A stretch of DNA of 64,000 bases from Asterochloris sp. CNOR1. Its lineage: Eukaryota; Chlorophyta; Trebouxiophyceae; Trebouxiales; Trebouxiaceae. Below, piece after piece: positions 49,236 through 59,264 of the stretch (the stretch's first letter is position 1; each line of letters starts with the position of its first letter). The notes beneath the pieces were generated by a model, which saw only the letters and a program-made list of their open reading frames with translations, ran no database searches and was not told the origin of the DNA. The stretch is from NCBI GenBank assembly GCA_963969365.1, contig OZ017746.1, positions 2,418,001 to 2,482,000 on the forward strand, given 5' to 3'. The position numbers and the translations under genes were made by a program.

Positions 49236-52200
49236 ATGGACTCGCCGCGCCACATGGAAGGCAGTGAAGGCAGCAGCGAGGCAGCCAACATGAATGAGCA
49301 ACCGCCAACAGGTGAAATCAGGAGATCTTCACATCACGGCACAACATGCCATTAGTCCACCCAATGTGACTAAGCCTCACGCTTGCCTGCCATCAGGTGC
49401 CATAGTCGAGGATGTGGTGGGCCCACAGGCAGACGTTGAGCGCTATCAGCGAACATATGTGCGCTACAGCGCAGAGAGGGAAGGTGAGGTCGCGTTGTGC
49501 AGGTCTGCTGGGCGGCAGCTGCAGAGACTTTGAGACTGGAGGCCTGCACCAAACAGCAAGAAGACAGTGCATAATGGTGGCCCTGTGGCAGCCACTGGCA
49601 GAGGTTGAGTCCAGGGAAGTCTTGGACGGAACACACTTTACATGTGCCGCATCCTCAACAAACTTTGCGTGCTGCAGGCACGGCGGCCGCGGAGTGGAGC
49701 CAGCAGGCCAGCATAGCGGCAGCGCAGATGCTGAGGGGCGGCATGCCCGTGCCCCTGGTGCCAGGCGTCCCCCTGCGGGCGACGCTCAAGCTGACGCAGG
49801 CGCCGGCGGCTTTCTCTCGGCCCATCAGCCACCGCAAAGTCTTCAAGCCGCCCTTTGTGGTGAGTGCTGGCAGAGCAGGCCAGGTGCCGGCCATGCTGCT
49901 GCGCGACTCCGAGCCAGCCCACTTCTGGGGGGCATACACTCCAGAGAATGCAGCCACCCCTGTGGGCAACCTCCCAATCCACTCGGCAGCAGCTGCCGCA
50001 GACAAGCTTCTGCATGGGGGAGGTGACTGCTGTGTCAAAACATCCCTTCAGCCAGGTTCACTCCCCCCACGTCAAGCTGACTACCCATTAGTGATGCCGC
50101 TGGGCCAAGACCTCACATGCACCCCAGCTCAGCCTGCTGGCTGGGCGCACACCCCGCAGCCTGCCTGCTGGACTGTACCGTGCCCCTGTTGCTGCTGGCA
50201 GGCAGCAACATGGGCTGCAGGGTGCCTGCCAGAGCCCGCAGAGGCGGGCACGGCTGCCAGCCAGCCAGGACCTTCACCTGGCCTCCTGGGCGCCGGGACT
50301 GCTGCTGCCGTGCACCTGTCCTGCATTCCTGGCTGGTGGTGCTGCACTGCAGCAGCACCCTGTGCCCTGGCAAGCCATCGGCGGGCCAAAGTGGCCGGCT
50401 GCCAGCCGCACATGGCCATGCTCTGCCCTGCTGCCTGCTGGCCGCAGCACGTCCAACCTCACACAAAGACGTTTCTCTCAGTCATCATTTCCTGCTCCCT
50501 GGTGGATTCAGCATGGTCCACGTTTCGGCCACCACTCCCTGCAGGCTCGAGTCGTGATGTACTATCGAGGCTCCCTGGACGTGGATGTAAAGGTGGAGGC
50601 TTACCCCATCAGCAACCCCACAGACTACCAGATGCCTGTGCGCTGGGTGCCCGACAAGAACGCTGCCCAGCTGGAAGTGGGGTGCAACGTAATAGCCCGC
50701 AGAATACGTGTGAGTGTGCAGCCTGGGGCCTGCAGCACAGCCCCTGCCAGGCAGGCTGCTGCCAATCTGGGTGCATGGCGCTGCTTGCTGCTGTCCCAGC
50801 ACTTGGCACTGCTAAGCTTGAGCAGCATGCCACCCTGACATATGACAACGGCCTCTGCATTTTGCATGCAGGTCCCGGCCCAGCTGGAGGAAACCATAGA
50901 AGACAGAGTCCACGCAGAGGAGTTCGAGTTCACAGAGCTTCAGTTCATCAAGTCTTCACGCATGAGCAAACGGCACCTCATCTTTGCCTGCCGCATTCGA
51001 GTGAGCTTTCCTGCTGCTGTATGGCCAGATCTCTGGCCACTGTGTGTGCTGCAGGCACAGCCGCTGTATGACACAGTTCCACGTGGCATCTACACAGCTG
51101 AGCTTGTGCTGACAGAAAGCTGGGGTGTGGCCAGCCCGCAGCTGCAATCTTGTTGCTGGCACCTCTTTTGCAGTATCTGCTGCATATTGATCATCCTGCA
51201 TGCTCTGCTACCAACGACATCCAGCCATGAATGGGGAGGTCTGATGCCAAAGTCAATTGTCTGCCAGGACGACATGGTTTACGCTCTCTACACCCTCCCA
51301 ACAGTCATTCTTTCTCGGCGCACTGATCAGTATGAGAAGGCCTGGAAGGTGCTGAACGACAAGGCCAGCGCCAGCCAGGGCCGGCGGGCAGCCCCCCGCA
51401 TCAGCCAGGGCCTGGGCTCTGCTCCCACGCCGCCAGTCTCTGGGCAGGTGGGCAGCACACGGCCCCTGTGGGACCGGGAAGCCTGGCTCCTAAGGCAGGC
51501 TTGCTGGCAGCGTAGCGATCTGTGGGCGCTGCAAGCATGAGCAGCAGCGCCCTGGCCATGTACTTGCACCAGAAGTGCTGCGGCAGGAGTCCACAGCATC
51601 TGCACTGCTCAACAGCTCCCTCTGTGTAGCCCTTGATGCATTGTGTTCCTGGCCAACATGTCTTGCTGTGCGTGGTGCAGGGACACATCCAGGCTGGCAG
51701 TATGCTGGGCCTGCCCAGCCTGCCTGTGATGCCCCAGGCAGCCAGCCTGCAGCAGCAGCTGGCCGCAGCAGAGCTCCTGCAGCCAGCACTCATGGCAGGG
51801 CTGGCAGAGCAGCTTGGGGGCCAGGGACAGGGCGTGATGCAGGGAGCAGGGCAGGTGCCCCGCCCACCACCGGGTGGGCCGGCCGGCTGGCAAGCTGCGG
51901 GCTGACAGGCTCTGTCGCGGGCATTGTCCTGAACGGAAGCACGTGCAGCCTCTGGCAGCAGCCGTCCTCCCACCCTCCTGCAGCTGCACATGTGCCTGTC
52001 ATGCGGCAGGCTGGCAGCAGCTGGGAGGGCATCCCTCCAGGGCTGCTCAATGACATGAATGCTGTTGACAACTGCCTGGGTTGCGCTGCAGGGTGGCAGG
52101 AGCATGAGGAGCAGCAGCCCCCCCTGGTGGATCAGGCCTACGTGCGCCAATGGATTGCGCGCTGCTACGGCAGTGCCAGCTTCCGGCGGCCCCTGGCTGA

Positions 52201-53820
52201 GCAGGACATGCGCGCGCTGGAGCTGCGGGCGGGGCTGAAGGTCGACGAGGAGGCGAGAATGGTGGTGCACAGCACAGGGGCATGGGCGGCGTTCCGGGAG
52301 TGGTTCGCTAAGAGCGTGCGGACCCTGCAGCAGGTAGGGAGGGGCACAAGGGGAAGTGCTGTACCTCTCCTGCATGCTGGGGTGGTCTGCCTGGCCCTTC
52401 AGCGAGTGGGCAGGCAGGGCTGGCTGCAAGCTGCATGCAGCATGCAGCTGTGGCGTCATAGCTCCTGACAGCTGAGCTGGCAGTGCAGGACAGTGCACAG
52501 CTGCTCGGGGGGGGCTAGCCTCCTGCAAGGCCAATGCTCTACACCTTGGGGGGCGGGGGGGGGTCAATGTTTCGCACAGCAATAGAGTCCTGCCCCATCT
52601 AGGTTCTGACTTTGCCCTGCAGTTCGCACCGATGTGGAACAGTTGCAACCCCTCCTGGGTCTGTGGCTTTGGTGTGGACCGCGGCACTGCGGAGCAGATG
52701 CTGCAGGGCCAGCCCCCTGGTGCCTTCCTGCTGCGCTTGCACAGCGAGCCTGGCTGCATCGCGGTCAGCTGCAATGTGGAGACCAGCACAGGTGATGCCC
52801 TGCCTGGCAGCGATGTCCACAGACCTGCCTGCACTGCACCAGCAGCCCTCCTGCGCAGCACAGCCTCCGCCTCCAGCCCGCATGCTCTGCACCAACCTGT
52901 CCCCTGCGCAGCAATGCCTTCCATGAAGAGCCAAGCTGGCACCCTCATGTGCAGATACCCCTGTCAGCATCCACTGTTCAACCCACCCTGGATCAGGTCT
53001 GCCAGCAGCCGTGCCCACAGCCCAGCCAGGCAATGCTGCTGCAGGAGAGGAGAGAATGCCTGAGCCAGTCTTTGTGGATCACCGGCTCATTGACTGCACC
53101 AGCCTTGCCCCTGGCGCCTTGGAGCAGTGGGTGTGGGAGGACGCAGCTGCTCAGAGCCTGCTGGACTGTACAACTGGCCAGTTGCGCCCCAAGCACACTC
53201 TTCTGCAGCAGAATTTACCTCAGGCTGCAGGAGGCTCAGGGCAGCATGAGGGTCTGGAGGCGCTTGTGGTGAGACTGTGCATGTCTTGTAATGGGTGCGA
53301 TGCCCAGCCGCCACAAGCGGTACTGTGGGAGGCTCAGGTTGCTGTGTCACAGGGAGCACCGCCTTCCTGAGAAGCGCTGTGAGCACTGCCGAGGGGTTAC
53401 CTGTTGAGCTTTGGCTGTGCCTGCCTGCCAGTCATAACCTCATGTGTCCCTTCTGAGTCCACAAGGCTGGGTGACGGCGGGTTGCCATGCGCCTCACGTC
53501 ATGCAGCCAGCAGTTGATCACGTGAGTGCCCCTGACTGCAGGGTCACGTGCCAGGCCTGGGCGCCTCCGGCATGGCCGGCCAGCCAGACCTGCGCAGCCA
53601 GCCCACAGCAGCCATCCCTGGGGGCGCAGCCATGTCCTCCTTGCCTGTCCATCAGCAGCTGGCGCTGCTGCTGCAAGCGCAGCAGCAGCAGCATTCCCAC
53701 CAGGCTCAGTCCCAGGGCTTCCCTCTCAACCTGCTGAGTTCCTCTGATGAGATGCCCAATCTGGAGCAGCTGGCTGCCCAGCTGACTCAGCATGGTCCCA
53801 GTCAAAGCCAGCGGCAGTGA
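49236..53820 (+). CDS. STAT-like protein with linker and SH2 domain
   Basis: Twelve exons (49236-49311, 49397-49483, 49678-49859, 50545-50709, 50872-51000, 51055-51105, 51268-51447, 51681-51873, 52092-52333, 52623-52791, 53045-53268, 53542-53820) join in phase to 658 residues. The SH2 region (about 435-530) contains GTAEQMLQGQPPGAFLLRLH; the Arg of FLLR is the phosphotyrosine-binding residue. The preceding linker (FREWFAKSVRTLQQ, MWNSCNPSWVCGFGV) resembles the STAT linker-SH2 unit kept in plant SHA/SHB proteins. Further upstream, FEFTELQFIKSSRMSKRHLIF and YTLPTVILSRRTDQYEKAW resemble the STAT DNA-binding region. The tail after SH2 is Gln-rich (LALLLQAQQQQHSHQ) and shows no tyrosine, so the classic STAT activation site seems absent. 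A role as a phosphotyrosine-dependent transcription or adaptor protein is inferred. Exon 6 has the least certain 3' end. Confidence 0.72.
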
Positions 53821-53942
53821 AGTCTTCATACTCAGGTGGGGCAAGCTGAAAAATTCTTCTCGCAGTTGTCAATAGATGCAGAGCACTGCTGCATGATATC
53901 TCACATGTGACACTGGACTTGTTTGTTGTTGCAGGTACAGAC

Positions 53943-54304
53943 ATGGGACGTCGTCGGTGCGTGAAAAATAAAGCAGGACAGCGCAGACGGAATAAAGCAG
54001 CAGCTGCCACTCCAGTGGAGCCTCTGACGCATGATCAAATGGAGCCTCTGACCCATGATCAGACAACACTTCAGACACCGAGGTTTAGCTCTGCGGTTCA
54101 GCTCACATGTGCATGTGTGACCTCAGGCACACAGGTGATATAGATTCTGAGCCAATAACCAAACTGCATTTGCTTGGCATTTGGTACTTCATCATTGATA
54201 GAACAGACCCCTCCTTCGATTTTGCCGCTGCTTTGCTTGCCATCTCCTCAGAGGCTGACGCTGGTGAATTTTTCAGGAAACGTCACGCACATGCTCAAAA
54301 GTAA
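53943..54304 (+). CDS. Possible small gene with basic N terminus
   Basis: Two short coding-like stretches lie between the STAT-like gene and the convergent CofD-like gene. The first begins MGRRRCVKNKAGQRRRNKAA and then repeats an eight-residue word (VEPLTHDQ, MEPLTHDQ). The second, from about 54136 to the stop ending at 54304, reads LLGIWYFIIDRTDPSFDFAA and ends FFRKRHAHAQK. A CAG acceptor precedes the second stretch, but I could not find a donor that joins the two in phase with an intron of normal size. Codon use is more AT-rich than in neighbouring genes. It may be a young or small gene, a separate transcript, or chance. No family is recognised. Confidence 0.3.
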
Positions 54305-54352
54305 GGCTTGCACACTGCTACATGATGGACCATCAGCTCTGGTCTTCCTGGT

Positions 54353-57300
54353 TCATTGAATTTGTCTCTGGACAGGAGGGGGACCTTGCAACAGGCTGAG
54401 CTGCTCTAGCGTGAATTGGTCACTAGGAGAGGACTGGATGGGATAGCCATTGCTGGGCGGCTTATCAACAGAGGGCTGCGCAGCCATCACTATCTCCTGG
54501 ATGGCTGCTACCAGGCAGTCAGGGTCATAGGTGCACCAGTGCCTGCCCTCCCTCTGCGCCTTGACTGCTAAGACATGTCTGCACACAGTGCAGCACATGC
54601 TCTCGTTCCATCCCTAGATACCTGATGTCATGTAGCTGCCACTGCACAGAGCAAAGCCCAGAAAGCATGAATGCTGCAGCCTTGGTGTAGTCCAAGGTCA
54701 TCTGCTGGAGCATGCTCAGCGCCTCGGAGCAACCAGAGACACGCACAGTGCCCTGCATTCAGCAGCCTCCTGCTTGCCTGACTCCCATCTCTTCCAGGCA
54801 AGCATAGTCCACCTTGATGCCCCCACCCTCTGGCGTCACCACTGCAGTGACATAGGCTTCAGGGGAGTTGGAAAGACCAGCCTCATCCTTGAGGTGGCGC
54901 CGGTTCAATGCATCGCAGATGACTTGCACAATGCCAGCTGCTGTCAGGGGCCCTGCGTGGGAGCGACAGGCTGAAGTCTCCCGGTCATGACTGCCATTCA
55001 GAATCAGAATTTTGGGGACCAAGCGCTGGGCTATGCGCTCCCCAATGCCCTGCATTGCAGGCAGCACAGAGTCGTATCAAGCGTCGTCACAGTGGCCAGG
55101 TTGCTGATAATTGCCAGCTCAGCTATGGGCCCAGCTCAGCTATGGGCAAGGGCACCTGTCGGAATAGGTTCATGCAGGATGACCACGGCAGATGGCAGAA
55201 GCTTGGCACCTGTCCGCTGATGCAGCCAGCGGCCTTGATGCACCTTGATGCACCCCCCCAAGCTGCCACTGTGCATTTCATCCTGGAAGCTTGCCACGCC
55301 AGGCGTCGTGTTGGCTTGCATGCGGCCCTCCTGACTCTACAGCCTGTGGGCCTGAGCAGGGAGGGCTCCCTGGACATGCATGGCACCCTGCAGCACCCAG
55401 GCAGCCCAGCCAGGGCAGGCCACCCCAATGCGCCGGAACACTGGCTGTGCTTCAGCAACCCAGGCTACCAGTCGGCCGACACCTCCAGCACAAGAGAGAC
55501 CCAGTGCGAAGTGTACGGCGGCCTTGATGCATCCTCTGGCCCTGCAAGCTGCCCTGCTAGACTGCTGTTGTGTCGTGTCATCAGCCTCACCACCAGCAGG
55601 AATGTATTGTGCTGCATGCCTCACCTCCAGCACAAAGGACGGGCATATGTGGAGCTGTGTGGGCAGGCATCAACTGCACTGCCAACCCCTGCAAGTTGCC
55701 CTGCCGCCGTGCTTGGCCCTGAGCAAATCCCTTTCAGCATGAGCGTGGGCCAGACACAGGTGGTCCATGGCCACCAGCCAGTCGACTGGCCACCCTGTAC
55801 TGGATCAGAGCATCCAACCTGCCCAAGTGGCTGCATTGCATGCAGTTTGCAGCACTGCTCACCTCCAGAACAAGGGAGGGGCAGATGGAGGTGTACAGGG
55901 AGCCCATCCCGTACACAATGGCGTCACACGTCTCCAGCTCCTCCAGCACAGCAGGATTGGGCACAGGGTGGACCTCGTGCTCACTGTCGCGCCCCTCGCG
56001 GGAGAGGTAGAAGATGCGCTCGATGGGCGCCTGCAGGGGGGGCCCCCGCTCGTGCTTGACCACCTGCGAGGGGCCAGGGGACTCTGCAGAGCAGCGGCGG
56101 GTGGTGTGTTGGCGCGCTGGCTGACCATACAGTGCTTGCTTCCCCACCCAGGTGGGATGGGCATGCTGCAGCGCTGCAGCAGGCCGCATGTCGTCGAAGG
56201 TCCGATCTGCTGAAGGTGCAATGCTGAGCAGTGAGGGCGCCTTGTGGAAGGCAAGTCAGCAGAACAGGTGGGTTGCAGCCAGGACAGAAGCATCACCTGG
56301 GCAGAGGTGGGGCTTTGGCAGGGCCTGGCACGTGGCACACACTGAAGGTGATTGAGCTGGAGCCGACACCAAGCATGTGGCAGCCACCCATAGCATGGGC
56401 ATGCAGTAAGCCCCTGACTGCCCACGGCAGGCAGATCACAGCGGCCAAGTCTGAGAGTGTTGCCACTGCACCAAATTCCCCGTGCCTGTCCTAGCAGTCT
56501 GCCAGCTCGCTGCACTTGACAAGGCACACACGGTCCTTCCATGGCTTCCCCTGCTACACATCCTGCAGGCTGACCTGTCACTGAGGGGTGGGAGATCTCA
56601 TTCTGCCCCCGGATGACCGCCCCCGTGACCAGCTGGGCCCCCAGGGTGATGCGCTCCTCAGTGCAGATGGCTGGCAAGACGCGGGAGCCCTCAGGGATGC
56701 GTGCCACACGCGAAAACAGGAAGATGGCTGCCTCCAGGGACCGAAAAAAGGTGCGGGCGCCAGCAAAGAAAAAGTTGCCTGCAAGGGCGACAGCAGGGAG
56801 TCAGCAGGCAGCAAGCGGTGGGTGATGGGTCCAGCAGCATGCCCTATCTGGATAGCGAGCACTTGCTGTGAGCTGTGGCGCATGTCAGGGGATAAGCGGC
56901 CTGAAGGATGACCATTGCTTCCTGCCGGGCCAGCAGTGTCCAGACAGAGGTGCACCCAGCACTGGAACACCCACCAGCCTGGCATTGGCAAGCAGTCATA
57001 AATGAGGCCTACGCAACCCTATCAGATGCAGGCAAGGCCTGACAGCTGGCCCTGCAGGGCCTTTGGGTGCTGATGAGCAGCAAGGAACTATTGGGCAGCA
57101 GCGTGAGCAGCAGGCGGCCGGCCTCCAAGCACCAAACCCTGAGCACGGCAGCCCTGGCTTCTAATGCTGCACGCATATGGTGGCAAGGACCAGGCCCTGG
57201 AGTCGTCGGCCATGCCAGTGTCGCCGGTTTGGGCGCGGGTGACGCGCGACCTGTCTTGCGCAACAAGCCAGCCCCCTGGGCTCACCAACACTGCCGTTGC

Positions 57301-58697
57301 GGAAGTTGAAGCGCTCAGTGGAGCTGCGCTGGATCTCCGTATTGAAGTGGACAAGGAAGGCGCGGATGGTGTGCTTGTAGGGCTCAGACACCCCCCTCCA
57401 GAGGTCGTGGTCCCCCTCCACAATCTCGTACCACTCGCGCTTGGCCTCATTGCTGCTCACAGGGGACAGCCTGTGCGCAAGGAGCTCCCGCACCGCCTTG
57501 CCCTGCAGCAGGAAGAAGCGAGCTGCTCCTGCTGGGCCTCACACACACCCTGCAACAATGGACCTAGAAACTGCCCACAGGGGACAGCCTGCGCGCCAGC
57601 AGCTCCTGCAGCCCTGCAGTAGGAGGCTTTGCTTAGCTGGGTGGTGACTAGATTCTAGGCCTCAGTGCTGCTGACAGGGGTGCCAGCCATGGCACTCAGG
57701 GCGTCCCAAACTGCCTTGGCCTGCACCAGTGGGCCACCTGGTGTTTAAGGGGATACAACCCTACCCCTCTACTATTGGTTCTGAGGACAGCCTGCATGCC
57801 AGCAGCTTACACACTGCCTTCCATACAGCGAGCTGTGAGCAGGCATGCATAGCCGCAGCATCACCCCTGCTGCAAAGCTCGGTGACCAGACAGCTCTGGC
57901 AGGCTGATCTGACATGGTTGCCTCCTGTGCCTACCTCAGCGCTGGTGTCATCCGCCAGGCGCAGGCATCTGGAGCGTATGTCGCCCACAGCAGGGCCCCC
58001 CAGCACCCTCACAATCTCAGCAGTGCTGCCGCCATCATCTGAGACTGGCAGCACATGGGCGATCCTTGTGGTAAAGTTCTGCAGACTACCTGCAGTCAGC
58101 AAATACAGGCTGTCAACTCAGCTTGCTGTGTTGCTCTAGGGTTCAGACTCTCGACAGGCCCAACTACAGCAACCTGCAGTCTCAGACACAATGCTGAAGC
58201 AGATCTCGTGGCTTGCCTGCAACGCTGTTGAAGGCTGTGCCTCCGCTGAAGACTAGGACTGCTGGTTGAGGCATCTCCTCCTCTTCTGCCGCAGCCTCTG
58301 GCTCATGAATAAGCTGGTTGTCGTCTCTGGTCCTGACTTCTGTCTCAAGGCTGGTCAGCTCTGCAGCAGTGGGAGAACATTGAGAGCCTCTCAAGATCAG
58401 CAGGGGGTGGTGTTGAGCTCTATGCTTACCCTTCAAGTGGTTTGTGGATGCTGCTGCTTGCTGCCCCAACTGTCGCCCATGATGTGGAGTGCTGCTGGCT
58501 CTGTCTTGGACGAAGGGCACCTTGATCACACAGGCCCAGTCTTTTGTTGGCACATGCAAGGGCATGCCTTGTGCATGCCACATGCAAACCGCATGTTCTG
58601 CAGAGAGCTTTTGGGATGTCAGTACCAGCCTTTGCCGTGCAGATAGATGAAGCGGTTGACCAGCTGTTGACTTAGCAATGCAGGGCGAGCTTGTCAT
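54353..58697 (-). CDS. CofD/YvcK-like protein (plant MEE18-type)
   Basis: Exons on the minus strand carry successive CofD-family blocks. Near 58400-58217, PAVLVFSGGTAFNSVAG is the glycine-rich nucleotide loop. At about 58101-57938, VLPVSDDGGSTAEIVRVLGG and GDIRSRCLRLAD follow. At about 57510-57290 comes EGDHDLWRGVSEPYKHTIRA and FNFRNGSVG, continuing as NFFFAGARTFFRSLEAAIFL. Near 55990-55860, CDAIVYGMGSLYTSICPSLV matches the GxGSLYTSIxP box. Near 55050-54770, VPKILILNGSHDRET and YVTAVV. The last exon ends at 54353. The archaeal enzyme transfers 2-phospholactate to Fo, and bacterial YvcK binds UDP-sugar; the eukaryotic function is unknown apart from the Arabidopsis embryo-arrest gene MEE18. The intron after 58217 starts with GC. 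The first exon and start (somewhere 58565-58697) are uncertain. Confidence 0.83.
57459..57810 (-). repeat. Three decaying copies of a CofD-like exon start
   Basis: The exon start at 57490-57459 encodes VRELLAHRLSPV. A related stretch at 57608-57577 would read LQELLARRLSPV, with its own CAG acceptor upstream, and a weaker one at 57810-57783 would read VCKLLACRLSS. The extra copies lie in the intron preceding the exon. Confidence 0.7.
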
Positions 58698-59264
58698 GCT
58701 GCAATGGCTGCTGCTGCGGGCCTACTTGCGCAGCTCTTGTGGTCTCTGGCTGTGCTCCAGTAGGCCCGACAAAGGGGAGACCCTCCTCGAATCGATCGCA
58801 GCTGAGCCAGATGAGCGGGATGCTCTTCATGTGTGTCTGTCAATCTCAATGTGTCTCTCAATTTGCCTCAGGTCCGTGCTAAAGTAGCTGCCCCTGGAGT
58901 TCTGAGGTCTGCGTCTGCTGGAGGTAGTCATGTCCTGACTGCACCTCCAAATTGTTCAGTGTACTTGGCAGGCAGCCAGGAGAATGCTGATCCTGTTGTT
59001 CAGCATGGTCATTGCTGAGCTGCGTACTGATTCCCAAGTCCAAGGTTCAAAGCTGTTCAACCAGAACCCAGGCATGCTAACGGCGAAATTGTCCCACGGC
59101 TTCACCCAGAGGCTGTTGGGCCTTGTTCATGGATCAAGACCAGTCTGAAGTTGGCATGTGAAGCCAACCCTAGGCCAGAATCCCATCAAGAGGGTCCTCT
59201 ACTTGCGACAGCCCCGGCTTGGGCAGCGATTTGGTTGGGGAGCCATCACTAGACAAGCTTCGCA
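58698..59264. other. Intergenic between divergent CofD-like and PF16 genes
   Basis: No protein family or splice chain is recognisable. As the two neighbours are transcribed outward, this 567 bp should contain both promoters. No flagellar-gene promoter box was recognised by eye. Confidence 0.4.

Noticed and set aside
49605-51071. 488-codon plus-strand frame overlapping the STAT-like gene
   Set aside because: It reads through introns whose GT/AG borders and phases support splicing; only its part at 49678-49859 overlaps an accepted exon.
52506-52563. Long G runs in an intron as a regulatory G-quadruplex
   Set aside because: Only two runs are evident in a GC-rich intron; this is too little to claim a defined four-stranded structure or function.
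51401-52948. 515-codon minus-strand open frame, one of the longest in the window
   Set aside because: It crosses several exons and introns of the STAT-like gene in antisense, is rich in Cys, Arg and His without domain content, and has no splice logic of its own.
55055-56059. 334-codon plus-strand frame
   Set aside because: Antisense to the CofD-like gene, whose minus-strand exons carry clear family motifs.
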